From: Fragilaria crotonensis
Taxonomy: Eukaryota; Bacillariophyta; Fragilariophyceae; Fragilariales; Fragilariaceae
DNA length: 42,037 nt
Reading direction: 5' to 3'
Assembly (NCBI GenBank): GCA_022925895.1
Contig: JAKSYS010000560.1
Span: 1-42,037 of the forward strand
A program made the translations under genes and the position numbers. Positions 1 to 9,386 of the stretch are shown here, piece by piece. Numbering within the stretch: the stretch's first letter is position 1; each line of letters starts with the position of its first letter. Below the pieces are notes generated by a model. The model did no database searches, was not told where the DNA came from, and was given only the letters and a program-made list of their open reading frames with translations.

Positions 1-619
1 GACCCAGCGAGCAGGCAATGGAAAGACATGTGTCGCCATTGTCGTCTTTGATGTTCACATCCACATTCTTGTGTTTCAATAATTCACTAACAGCGTTGAG
101 ATTGCCACGAAGGGCGGCTGTGATGAGTCCCGAGCGGCCCTCCAGATTTGTTGCATTCACATCAACATTCGGGTGTTTCAATAGTTCACAAACGACATCG
201 TGATGACCAGCCATGGAGGCAACAATCAAGCCCGTGTTGCAATTGTTATCTTTGATATTCACATTTATGCTCTTGTGCTTCAGAAGCTCACAAACAACAC
301 TAACATGCCCCCTCTGGCATGCAACGTGGAGGCTTGAGTTGCCTAGTGCGTTCTTGGCATTCACATCAATATTCTCGTCGTTCAAGAGCTCGCGAACAGT
401 ATCGATATCGCCATTCAAGCTGGCTATGATGAGGCATGAGAAGCCATCGATATTGCGGGTGTTGACGTCTGCACCCATTTGTAGAAATTCTCGAATCATA
501 TCGCCCCGCCTTTGCCTCGTACTCGCGAACAACATTTGATCTGGGAAATCCTCAAATTCATGGTGGAATTCAGGCAGTTCAAAGCGCAATACCAACGACC
601 TCTTTCGTTTAAGAGTCAT
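1..619 (-). CDS. Ankyrin-repeat protein, 3' end outside the window
   Basis: The minus strand is open from an ATG at 619 to the left edge (206 codons, no stop). An in-frame TGA lies upstream and no earlier ATG is present. The N-terminus is about 45 residues and starts MTLKRKRSL. At least five ankyrin units of ~34 residues follow, each with the signatures GADVNTRNIDG, LLKHPNVDVNAT and LHVACQRGH. The pattern is V-x-x-LL-x-x-x-x-D-V-N followed by D/N-x-x-G-x-S/T-x-L-x-x-A. Ankyrin repeats mediate protein-protein contacts; no partner or localisation can be deduced. Such repeat proteins are abundant in diatoms and often multicopy. The C-terminus is unseen, so an extra domain cannot be excluded. The antisense frames are open only because the repeats are periodic. 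Confidence 0.9.
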   Translation of the reverse strand, partial: MTLKRKRSLVLRFELPEFHHEFEDFPDQMLFASTRQRRGDMIREFLQMGADVNTRNIDGFSCLIIASLNGDIDTVRELLNDENIDVNAKNALGNSSLHVACQRGHVSVVCELLKHKSINVNIKDNNCNTGLIVASMAGHHDVVCELLKHPNVDVNATNLEGRSGLITAALRGNLNAVSELLKHKNVDVNIKDDNGDTCLSIACSLG

Positions 620-1419
620 ATCTGTAGTAGAATCAAAGATGCGTTGCTGTGTAGACAGTGTCAGTCGTAATCGCCTTCAGAAGAAAGTCAAAATTTGTGA
701 TCATGACACTCGAGAAGGGAAAGCGAGTGATCGCCTGTGGGACGTGGGACGTATGGCTTGTGGCATACTCCGAGTACTTGTAGACCACGTACAGTAGCAG
801 AGGCACAGTACACAAAACGCATCTGCCTCCAGACTCCAGACGTGATCGCAGATTTGTTATCCTCGACCTGGCAAGCCGGCAAGCAAGATTTAACGCATAT
901 GTAGAATTGTAGAATCGTGCATACAAAACTGATCCGAGTCCGTTCGTGCCGAGGACAAATGCTCCCGTCATTCAGCACAGTCACGACGGCTCACGACGTC
1001 ACGACTAACGACTCTTCGTATTCAGTGAGTGCAGTGCTACTACCGTTGAAGTAGTACAGGGTACTATGATTCCGATTTTTAATACTCCATGTAACCGTGT
1101 TAACGTATGCTGTATAACACAGAGTAGGTGCAAGAACCTTGATTAACCTTGTTTTATCTCATATCATAGGGTCTCTGTATGATCTACCGATAGTCCACGG
1201 TACAAGTACTTGTACCTACGTAGAATGCGAATCCTTCACACTTCACACTCCTTTTGAACTCTAAAATACCAGGTACTTGTACTTGAATACTGTAGTACTG
1301 TAGTTATGCGACCGAATAGGGCACCTCGATAAACCTAGAAAGCTATCTCTCAGGCAAAACCATCAAAGCACACCTCCGTCAGCATACAAATCCCAGCACA
1401 AGGTCCAGCTGCAGCCAAC
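620..1419. other. Intergenic region, no gene recognised
   Basis: This gap separates the ankyrin gene start from the stop of the SBDS-like gene. Short overlapping ORFs on the minus strand show no recognisable domain. About 1190-1310 is rich in GTAC and AGTACT words (for example TACTGTAGTACTGTAG), a pattern repeated in other gaps of this window. Confidence 0.5.
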
Positions 1420-1876
1420 TCAATACGCAATGCCAGATGCGTACTTTCCGGCCCGAGTCCTTGCTCCAGGTTCGCCATTGCTGGCATGAATTTTGCCATG
1501 GTGCTCTCCATGTTCTAGCATGAATTCGACCACGTCGTCGTCACGGGTCGTTCCAAATGTATCTTGAATTTCGGCCTTGGACGGTCGTACGATCTTGCCA
1601 GACTTGCCGTTGTCATATTTCTGAAAGTGAATCCAATCGCAGATATACATCGAATATGGTGAGTCAATGCAATGGAAGACAGCAGAGTTCTGACATTCAC
1701 ACCGACATTTTACGTACCAGGATGTCAAAGGAATCGACGACGGAGGCTAGCGGAATCGACTTGTCCTTCTTGTGCTTCTCGTACATTTCGGAGTCTACCA
1801 TCAGCACAAAAGTACTGGGGTGCTCAACGGATGTAACAACATCGGGCTTGGTGTAAATCAACTGAGAAAGTGGCAT
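1420..1876 (-). CDS. SBDS N-terminal domain protein, RTC3-like
   Basis: Two exons are read on the minus strand: 1876-1718 (MPLSQLIYTKPD... to ...VVDSFDIL) and 1620-1420 (KYDNGKSGKIVRPSKAE... to the stop). The 97-nt intron 1621-1717 starts GTACGT and ends TTTCAG and keeps phase 0. The product is 119 aa, which matches the size of fungal RTC3 (single SBDS N-terminal fold) rather than full-length SBDS/Sdo1 with three domains. Family features are the F-V-L-M-V strand, SVVDSFDIL, the polar GKSGKIVRPSKAEIQDTFG turn-helix and the helix DDDVVEFMLEHG. RTC3-like proteins are linked to RNA metabolism and stress in yeast; the role in this organism is not known. The helix after FGT and the extra Gly/Arg-rich tail (GEPGARTRAGKY) resemble RTC3 tails. 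Confidence 0.8.
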
Positions 1877-2774
1877 GGTGGAATGTTGGGTCGTTTTTGT
1901 GTTCGTGTTTGTCTCTGTTTCAATTTATAATGATCACTCGTCTACATGCGGATACTACGATTACGGAGGTTCATATTCGTTCGTGTGCAGATCCAAATGA
2001 GAACCCTTCAGGATGTCACTCAGCTCGCTGTGCCCTGGGCACTGAGCATGTGATAGAGTGCATTATGCATTTTTATGCATTATGCATTATGCACTATGGC
2101 TGGGTGCACGAAAAAAGGATTTTGGGTAGCCTCAGTAGGTGTAGTATGATATTTTTTTAGTTTTTTCTTACTCCGAAGTTTTCCATCACGTCAAACGTCG
2201 TGCTTCGTTGTTGATGACTTTCTACATCAACGATCTCTTGCTCCGGACCACCTCCCGTGTGCACCGATAGCTCTAAAGCTTCATCAAGTGCATCATGAGC
2301 AGTTGCACAATTGGTGCACACGGCAAACACACTCCAGCATCTTTTATCTCAACATGCACGTCAAGCATGACAATATGCCGTGCTTTCGACACTGAGCATG
2401 TTGATCCTCAAATTCAACACAATTGCATCAAGTTCGGTCCAGTGTCGATCACCAAACCTTTCAACATCATTATGATGCTTGGTTGTGAATTCAAGTTTGA
2501 CTGTAAGGTGCCTCATGGAGGCAAGATGAGCATCAGCAGTGTTCACTCTTTGTGAGTGCACATTTTCGTTCATTGGCATGTCGTCAAGTATGCCGGTATA
2601 CAAAAATACTCTATCATTGTATAGATAAATACTCAGGGAGGTCGCTTCAATTAATTGTTAACTAAATTAATTTCATATGAGTGCTACGGTGGCTACCCAA
2701 AGTACTTTTTATTTGCACCCAGCCATATCAACCATCAACCCTCGACCAATGGAAATTAGAATACCAGTACAGTA
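1877..2774. other. Intergenic region with ATGCAT run and unassigned ORFs
   Basis: About 2060-2095 contains a short run of TGCATTATGCAT words. Opposed ORFs of 80-86 codons overlap at about 2295-2603; neither shows a domain I recognise, and they may be remnants of an old element. Nothing else could be supported. Confidence 0.4.
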
Positions 2775-3400
2775 CGTTCTTTCGAAGAGGTTTTTTCCGA
2801 TTTTTGGTATCATCTCCGGGTTTATAGCCGTTGGTATCACGTGTCGACTCCGAATATCCGGGTTGGGAGTGGTATCACTTCGGTATCATGATACCACTTT
2901 GTGATACCTTTTTTGACCCATGTCAAAAAAGGTATCACATGATACCAGCTAATCTTTTTGAGTATCACGTGACACATGTTCTAAGGGCCGTTCTTACGAA
3001 TAGTTTTTTTCCATTTTTGGTATCATCTCCGGGTTTATAGCCGTTGGTATCACGTGTCGACTCCGAATATCCGGGTTGGGAGTGGTATCATGTCGGTATC
3101 ATGATACCACTTTGTGATACCTTTTTTGACCCATGTAAAAAAAGGTATCACGTGATACCAGCTAATCTTTTCGAGTATCACGTGACACATGTCCTAAGGG
3201 GCGTTCTTACGAATAGGTTTTTTTCGATTTTTGGTATCATCTCCGGGTTTATAGCCGTTGGTATCACGTGTCGACTCCGAATATCCGGGTTGGGAGTGGT
3301 ATCATGTCGGTATCATGATACCACTTTATGATACCTTTTTTGACCCATGTAAAAAAAGGTATCACGTGATACCAGCTAATATTTTCGAGTATCACAGCTG
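2775..3400. repeat. Left tandem array, ~214-bp units rich in GTATCA
   Basis: Three copies are marked by GGTATCATCTCCGGG at 2806, 3019 and 3233, giving periods of 213 and 214 bp. Each unit has about nine GTATCA/TGATAC words, including the perfect palindromes GGTATCATGATACC and GGTATCACGTGATACC (first copy: GGTATCACATGATACC). Units end with CTAAGGGSCGTTCTTACGAATAG. The copies differ by only a few substitutions, so the duplication is recent or homogenised. Confidence 0.9.
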
Positions 3401-3573
3401 TAAAATAACGGCATTGTGATGTATTTCTTAAGTAAAAAACATGATGATCTTGGAGGCAAGAGTTTTTGGCGCCTCACGTACCTTTTCAAACAAGCAACAC
3501 GATATTGCTTGCTTGTCCTAGTAGTTCAACAAACACTCCTCCTCCTCATCTGCTTCAGCTTTACCGGCAAACC

Positions 3574-4371
3574 ATGTCATCAAACTTGCAATCGCAGCAG
3601 ACAGACATGGCACCTGCTGCTCCCCCTGTTCACGATCGCGCCAAAATGATCGAGCAATTTGTGAAAGAATTGGTGGTGGATCGTGACTTCAAACTCGACA
3701 AAAGTGGCAATATTGTCATGATCAGGCAGTTACATGTATCCAAGTGCACAGTCTCCTTACTACGCCAAATTTGTGTTCGGTTCAAGGTGTCGGGGTACAA
3801 GAACCAGAATAAAGAACGCACGTTGGGACTCCTGAAGAATCTAGTAACGCGCGAATCACTGAAGAACAGAATGTATGATGAATCGGCTTCATGTTTCTCG
3901 GAAGAATCATCATCACAAGAAGAAGACAAAGCAGCAGATGTACTCGCCACTTGCACTCCGCCCGCCGGGAACGTAACAAGTACTTTATTATTGTCACCAG
4001 AAGGGCAATCTTCGGCCGGCTCTACTTGTGATCATGACAATACTCTTGTTGAAAACAACGACAGTGTCGAGGAATATCACGATGCTGAACAAGAAGAATT
4101 GCCTTCTTATTCTAACGACGAGGACTACGCAGCAAGAGCGTCGTCACTTGACATCAGTATTCAAAAGAAGAGGAAGGCAACAAGAAACATGAGTACTAGT
4201 AGTAATAGTGACCACGATAACACTATGAAGAAGAAGAATACGGCCTTCGAAATTTTCGAAGCCCGAACAAGTCGGAGTGATTTGCCCACATGTTATTTCA
4301 ATAGCAAACAGAATTGCCCATTCCTGACAATTAACGGCAATGAAAATCTCAACGGAGGAGGAATCATGTGA
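3574..4371 (+). CDS. Unknown protein with SAP-like segment, element-encoded
   Basis: The reading frame is open from 3466, but the ATG at 3574 has the better context (AAACCATGTCA) and is chosen here, giving 265 aa. Residues ~20-50 are helical and charged (MIEQFVKELVVDRDFKLDK). Residues ~55-93 (TVSLLRQICVRFKV, then KERTLGLLKNLV) have the helix-turn-helix spacing of a SAP DNA-binding motif: a hydrophobic helix, a polar turn with SGYKNQNK, and a second amphipathic helix. From ~105 onward the protein is acidic, Ser-rich and probably disordered, with a KKRKATR basic patch (possible nuclear signal) near residue 200. The TGA stop lies inside the first GTGATACC word of the right array. No catalytic domain is visible. 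A DNA-binding role at the flanking GTATCA sites is a hypothesis. Confidence 0.6.
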   Translation: MSSNLQSQQTDMAPAAPPVHDRAKMIEQFVKELVVDRDFKLDKSGNIVMIRQLHVSKCTVSLLRQICVRFKVSGYKNQNKERTLGLLKNLVTRESLKNRMYDESASCFSEESSSQEEDKAADVLATCTPPAGNVTSTLLLSPEGQSSAGSTCDHDNTLVENNDSVEEYHDAEQEELPSYSNDEDYAARASSLDISIQKKRKATRNMSTSSNSDHDNTMKKKNTAFEIFEARTSRSDLPTCYFNSKQNCPFLTINGNENLNGGGIM

Positions 4372-5173
4372 TACCATATGATACCAATGAACACCAAAAT
4401 TTTCGTAAGAATGTCGATACACATGTATTTTAGCTAAGATTATCGCATGATACAATTTTCAAAAAATTCAAAAATATTGAGCTTGATTTCATATTCGTAA
4501 GAACGCCCCTAAACAAAAAACATGATGAACATATGGTACAAGAAAACGACACTTGCTTTGGTGACATTTCTCTTAAATGAAAAACATGATGACCATTTGG
4601 ACCTAGGAAACACGTAACATCCCACACATTGTTTTAAAAATGATTTTCAATTGCCTAAACCTGCCATGTAACGGATCTGAATGGCTCAATTTTGAATGAA
4701 GCAAGTGATACCGTATGATACCATTCGAAACAAAATCATGGTAAGAACAACAATCCACATGTATTTTAGCTAAGATTATCGCATGATACGATTTTCAAAA
4801 AATTCAAAAAAATTGAGCTTGATTTCATATTCGTAAGAACGGCCCTAATAAAAAACATGATGAACATGTGGTACAAGAAAATGACACTTTGGTGACATTT
4901 CTCTTAAATGAAAAACATGATGACCATTTGGACCTAGGAAACACATAACATCCCACACGTTGTATTAAAAATTATTTACAATTGCCTAAACCTGCCATGT
5001 AACGGATCTGAATGGCTCAATTTTGAATGAAGCATGTGATACCATATGATACCATTCGAAACAAAAATCATGGTAAGAACAATGATCCACATGTATTTTA
5101 GCTAAGATTATCGCATGATACAATTTTCAAAAAATTCAAAAAAATTGAGCTTGATTTCATCTTCGTAAGAACG
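4372..5173. repeat. Right tandem array, ~334-bp units, ~2.4 copies
   Basis: GAGCTTGATTTCAT occurs at 4479, 4815 and 5147 (periods 336 and 332). Each unit contains GTGATACCATATGATACC-like words, ATTATCGCATGATAC, two AAAAACATGATGA segments and TTCGTAAGAACGCCCCTAA. The AAAAACATGATGA segment also precedes the ORF at about 3433, so part of the repeat may derive from the ORF's own upstream region. Confidence 0.85.
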
Positions 5174-5180
5174 CCCCTAA

Positions 5181-5210
5181 GAGCATCCCCACCGCTGGAG
5201 CGAAATCTGA
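5181..5210 (+). repeat. Left 30-bp terminal inverted repeat
   Basis: Identical to the reverse complement of 11909-11938 over 30 positions. Further inside, the words ATATGTCC and GGCTCGA recur on both arms. Confidence 0.85.
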
Positions 5211-5760
5211 GATATGTCCAAAATGCATGGCACCGCTTGGGCTCGATACCTCAGATTTCGCGCCCGAGAGGCTCGAAATCTGATTTGGGGCTCGAGAATA
5301 CAGCCAAATTGCTGAATTCTCGAGCCGGGTCCAGATTCTCGCGCCCCTCGTTTTGTCCTATTCGACCCATTCGAATAAAATATTAACCAATAGAATTTTA
5401 TCACGGATGCCACATTCACACTGTGACTCATGTCAGTTTGTCTGTGATCTGTATGCAAAAAAATTGACATCATCTCGGACGAGCACCATAACACCATTGA
5501 AACGACGTTGAGGTCAGTAAAAAAAACTAGTAATAAGCGCTTTGGTGGCAAAAAGCAATGAATGTAGTAGTAAATTGAGTGGTACGATTGCAGAGGTACT
5601 ACGCATTGCCTGTTCTTTACGTGCCAGCATCCTTTTCGATGATTTTGTTTCGTAACGACGGTATGACATCTATGTGGTACTATATGCTATTGAACCTGGT
5701 ACATCACACACATTCGGGACGCAACCTCTTGTTTGCCGGTACTGGTAGTATGTCAAGTTC

Positions 5761-6654
5761 TGATATGGTTCGGGTTAACGGAACCTGTCGACGCGCAGGT
5801 CGGCATAGGGTTCAGGTTAAGAACCAGGACGTAACCGTTACGGGGTACGCCCCCAGTAGGTAAGTGTCTAGTACGACACTGACTACTGCTTAGTGTGTCT
5901 ATAAACGGTACAGCAATACAATGCTGTCTACCGCTACAGACAACGATACGTATACTATCTGTCGGTCTATCGCTACATAAATGTGCGAGGGACTGACTAG
6001 TAAGAATATCGCTTTGGTCATAGTGGGCACTGTCTAATAGTTTATCGTTATGTACGGTAACGATAGACTCAGACGTGCACGGACTATGGCCGGGCAGAGG
6101 AAGTGATGTGCAAGAAGTACTGTTGTACTGCTTGCCGTGCTGTGTGCTGTCGTAATAGTGAGTACCGTCGTACTGACTACTGATATATGTACAGTATGGT
6201 GAGGTTGACAATTTGACGACCGGCGGTAAAAAATTCGTCATGGTCAAATTCATTCATCATGTGCAAATATGTGCAGTATTCACGAAAAGGTAAGTGGCAC
6301 TAAAAATGAATTATTTCGACAATTGTGAGAAGAGTGAGGAGGCACGAGGTGAGAGGTCTGATAGATGGGGAGTGTTCCTGGGAACAATGAGGAACACTCC
6401 TCGTTTCTCGGAGACGTCGTTTCGTGCCGCGGTGTGGTCGTCGGTACACGAGGCGTTGAGTCTCGTTTGAAAATGAGTGTTCATGCTCATGGGATGAGAT
6501 GAACATGATTTGAATCGACGAGAGTTTTGATTCCAGTCGTGCAGTGTCGCACTGGTTACTGGAGCACGGATGTAACGTTTTACTGTGCACACGGGCGACA
6601 GTTAGGGATCGGGATAGATGTAAAAATATGTAGGGCGATACTGGAAGTCTGTCA
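5761..6654 (-). repeat. 3' LTR
   Basis: 894 bp, nearly identical to 10842-11730. Differences seen include one-base length changes in G, C and A runs, GATAGACTC versus GATAACTC, and TAGTAAGAAT versus TAGTAATAAT. It is preceded by the target copy AGTTC at 5756-5760. Confidence 0.92.
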
Positions 6655-6662
6655 CCCCTCTT
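6655..6662 (-). other. Polypurine tract
   Basis: Read on the minus strand, AAGAGGGG directly abuts the first base (TG) of the 3' LTR. This is the expected position and composition for plus-strand priming. Confidence 0.75.
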
Positions 6663-6881
6663 GAATCAAATCTCTGTTGATTTCTGATGTTGTAGCATTT
6701 GCTTTGGAAACATACAGAATCTTTTGATCTGAAGATTGTTTTTTTTTGGTGAGACTTGTTTTTTTTTTTTGGGAATGTCTGTGAAATGTGATTCACAAGG
6801 TTTTCAGTGTAGTTGATGTGTAGTGTGTCTTGTTGTTGGCCTGTATGGAGATATTGGAACTGATGGTTAGAAATCATTGAG

Positions 6882-9386
6882 TTATACTCTGTTGATTGCC
6901 ATCTGCTCAGGTGTGTCAATATCAGGCCATGAAGTAACTGGTTTTGGGCAGTTGAAGTTGCCCTGGTCATTGCAGGAGGCAATGTATGCTTGATGGTGAA
7001 AAGCATGTGATTGAGATGGAATTGAATCAGTGATGTAATAAGCACGTTGGTTGTGGGGTGCGGTTTCATCATTGTTTGGATTTCTGTTTGGGAGTCCTCC
7101 GTGGTTGCTGTTTTGTGATCTGTTGACGGTTATGCATCGATTAGCATAGTGGCCAAGTTGTCCACAATTGTAGCATGTAATATTTGCAGCATTGGGTGAG
7201 CTGAAATTATCTGGAGGACGCCTTTGATTTGCATTGTTTGAAGAATTTTGTCTGAAATGAGGTCTTGTGTTGCGATGTTGCTTTTGAAAAGGTTGAGGAT
7301 GTTGCATTGCAATACTGCAATCATTGTCATTGTTTTGTCTTCTTGGATGCTGTGCAGAGGCCAGAGTGTTTGTTTGATTTTGAACTTGATGTGGTGGCCT
7401 GTTATTGTTTTTGGCTGCATTTGGTTGCATCATTGAAGAACTGGTGAAGGCTTGCTGTTGATGTGGTGGAAAATCATCATAAGTTGTGCCTTGATGTTGA
7501 AAAGGCAGACTTGATGAAGGTTGGTGTGCAGAATTTGCATGTTGGTTGTAATTGTGCTGGTTTTGGGAAGGGAGAGTAAGTCCACAGGAATCATCAATAT
7601 TCAATAAGTGGCTCTCAAGTTCCGCAAAAGTTGGTAGTTCTTTGTCATGTAATTCTGCTCGACGGATGTCGGCATCAAAGCGTTGGTAGGAAGCAGCATA
7701 AAAGTGGTGATTGCTGCCGCCATGAATGGCTCGTTTGATTATATCAGCATCGGTGTTTGTGATTCCGGCGTGATAACAGTCGCGCGATAATGTCCGAATG
7801 CGATTCAAGTAGGATGTTGCAACTTCTTGATGTCCTTGCTTGATGGAGTAGAAGGATTCGCGCGTGCGTTCAATGTGATCTTGGGTGAGCGGTGCACAGT
7901 GACGTCTTAGAGTCAGAATGGCTGTTCTGGCATCTGGGGAACAGTCAATAATGTGTGTCTGGCAGGGCTCACAGATGTTGGTGAAAATCAGATTGAAGAT
8001 TGCAATACCAACACATGGATGAGAGTAATTGATTTGTCTCGGCCAAAGGTCAAAGACTTGGCGTGTCCATGGTGATATGCTGCATATGATTCGGAGGTTA
8101 TCCATGAAGGCATTGAATTGTCTCCTTCGTGAGAGAAGGTCAGTTGGGAAGCTAAGTTTCTGAAGGTTTGCAATCTTGGCATATTTCAGGAGCGTCCTTG
8201 TGAGGTCTTCAATCGGTGGATATGTGAAGTCAGTTCTGGTTGATGATGTCAGGGCATCTGGGGAGGTTAATGGAATTTGAGGCAGTTCATCATCATTGTT
8301 TTCATGCTCATTATCATCAAAAAATGTTTCGCAACTAGTTGGCGTGTTTGCAAACATTGGTTGGTGCACTTCTTGGTGAGCATTTGCTCCTTCTGGAGGT
8401 GCATTTTTGGTTGACGGAGCGTTTGTTGTTGATGTCTGCGTTTTCGGATTGTTTTTGGGTGAAAGTAATGATCTGGGAGTTTGAACAGCAAGGGCATTGT
8501 GTTTGCAAAGGCTGTGTTGTTTTTCCAATTCATATCTTATCACATTGCAATTATCCTCTGTTGCTACATTCACATCATTGTGTCTGTTGCCAGGAGGAGT
8601 AAGTGAGTTGCAAGTAATAGATTTTTCTTTGTTTTCATTGTTTGAACACACAGAACTAGACTCACCAGGAATGACATGAAGGAGTGTCTCTGGTGTCTTG
8701 TTTGTGTATGGGTATTCTGGGTGATTGTGTGACATTGTCTTGATCAAGTTGGTGATGCCTGCAGTTGTAGATAGTAGGCAATCGGAGGCGCTGTCGGTGG
8801 TGGGATGCAGATTGTGAGAGTTCTCAGCAATTGACAGAAAACTGAAGGGATTGCAGCTTTCAAAAGCTGCAGGCTTTCTGTTCAAAAATTGTGGAAGTGT
8901 GACTGAGAATCGGGTAGTTTTCTTGTTGTGCTTGATGTCTGAGTCACGGTAGATCTTGGTGTCCGGATGGTGGAAGGCGGACATTGTCTGTGGCTGTGCT
9001 GGAATCGTAGTCGTCAGCATGTCCACAGTTTCGTAGGTGGTGTCCGCGGGAGTCTTGTCTGTGTAGGGCGGCGTGGGAGGGGAATTCGACGTAGGGAATT
9101 TCGATTTCTCGTCCGGGGGAGTCTTGATGAAAATTTCTGTCATCGTTCGTTTCCATCGGATTCCGCATGACATGTTACCTATGTCAAGGCCGTTATCGGA
9201 AATGTCGTCGTTGAAGTTGGGGTTAACGGCATTTTCAATTCCGGGATCGCGTTCGGACATCGGACCAATTCCGTCGTGCGGAACGGGGCCATTGATGGCG
9301 TCACTGTGGACGGGGGTGTTCTCATCATTCTGAGTAGCAATTGAAGTGCTGACAGTTTGATGGGAAGTTGTAACCGGAGGGGTCAC
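6882..9386 (-). CDS. Gag protein with CCHC zinc knuckle
   Basis: An 834-codon frame is open from just after a TAA near 9411, with no ATG until 9260 (residue 43, MSERDPG). It overlaps the ORF1 stop in the -1 frame, so its start is either a frameshift from ORF1, initiation at 9260, or a non-AUG codon. Residues ~1-390 are low-complexity and Asn/Thr/Pro-rich. Residues ~400-620 resemble the helical capsid-type gag of Ty1/Copia elements (for example LSRRRQFNAFMDNLRIICS and HIERTRESFYSIKQGHQEV). Residues ~738-751 are CYNCGQLGHYANRC, a CX2CX4HX4C nucleic-acid-binding knuckle, embedded in a Gln/Asn-rich basic segment. The protein should form particles and bind the element RNA. It ends 30-some residues after an aromatic-rich segment, with no protease. 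Confidence 0.85.
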   Translation of the reverse strand: MTPPVTTSHQTVSTSIATQNDENTPVHSDAINGPVPHDGIGPMSERDPGIENAVNPNFNDDISDNGLDIGNMSCGIRWKRTMTEIFIKTPPDEKSKFPTSNSPPTPPYTDKTPADTTYETVDMLTTTIPAQPQTMSAFHHPDTKIYRDSDIKHNKKTTRFSVTLPQFLNRKPAAFESCNPFSFLSIAENSHNLHPTTDSASDCLLSTTAGITNLIKTMSHNHPEYPYTNKTPETLLHVIPGESSSVCSNNENKEKSITCNSLTPPGNRHNDVNVATEDNCNVIRYELEKQHSLCKHNALAVQTPRSLLSPKNNPKTQTSTTNAPSTKNAPPEGANAHQEVHQPMFANTPTSCETFFDDNEHENNDDELPQIPLTSPDALTSSTRTDFTYPPIEDLTRTLLKYAKIANLQKLSFPTDLLSRRRQFNAFMDNLRIICSISPWTRQVFDLWPRQINYSHPCVGIAIFNLIFTNICEPCQTHIIDCSPDARTAILTLRRHCAPLTQDHIERTRESFYSIKQGHQEVATSYLNRIRTLSRDCYHAGITNTDADIIKRAIHGGSNHHFYAASYQRFDADIRRAELHDKELPTFAELESHLLNIDDSCGLTLPSQNQHNYNQHANSAHQPSSSLPFQHQGTTYDDFPPHQQQAFTSSSMMQPNAAKNNNRPPHQVQNQTNTLASAQHPRRQNNDNDCSIAMQHPQPFQKQHRNTRPHFRQNSSNNANQRRPPDNFSSPNAANITCYNCGQLGHYANRCITVNRSQNSNHGGLPNRNPNNDETAPHNQRAYYITDSIPSQSHAFHHQAYIASCNDQGNFNCPKPVTSWPDIDTPEQMAINRV

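Larger units (their letters stand above)
2775..5173. mobile_element. Putative SAP-ORF element with inverted ends
   Basis: A ~2.4-kb unit consists of a left tandem array (~214-bp units), one ORF and a right tandem array (~334-bp units). Both arrays carry the same motif CGTTCTTACGAA in opposite orientation: on the plus strand at the left and its reverse complement at the right. The two outermost copies are CGTTCTTTCGAAGA (2775-2788) and, reversed, CGTTCTTACGAAGA (5160-5173). They share the final AGA, whereas the internal copies read ATA. This is what terminal inverted repeats of one unit would look like. No clear target-site duplication was found, and no transposase catalytic motif is visible in the ORF. 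Mobility is an inference. Confidence 0.5.

Noticed and set aside
2806-5173. CRISPR-like array from the regular repeats
   Set aside because: Units are 213-336 bp with homogeneous content and no short repeat/unique spacer alternation, in a eukaryotic context.
6655-7072. Residual pol or protease after gag
   Set aside because: Only ~230 bp lie between the gag stop and the LTR; the 156-codon overlapping frame shows no protease, integrase or RT motif.
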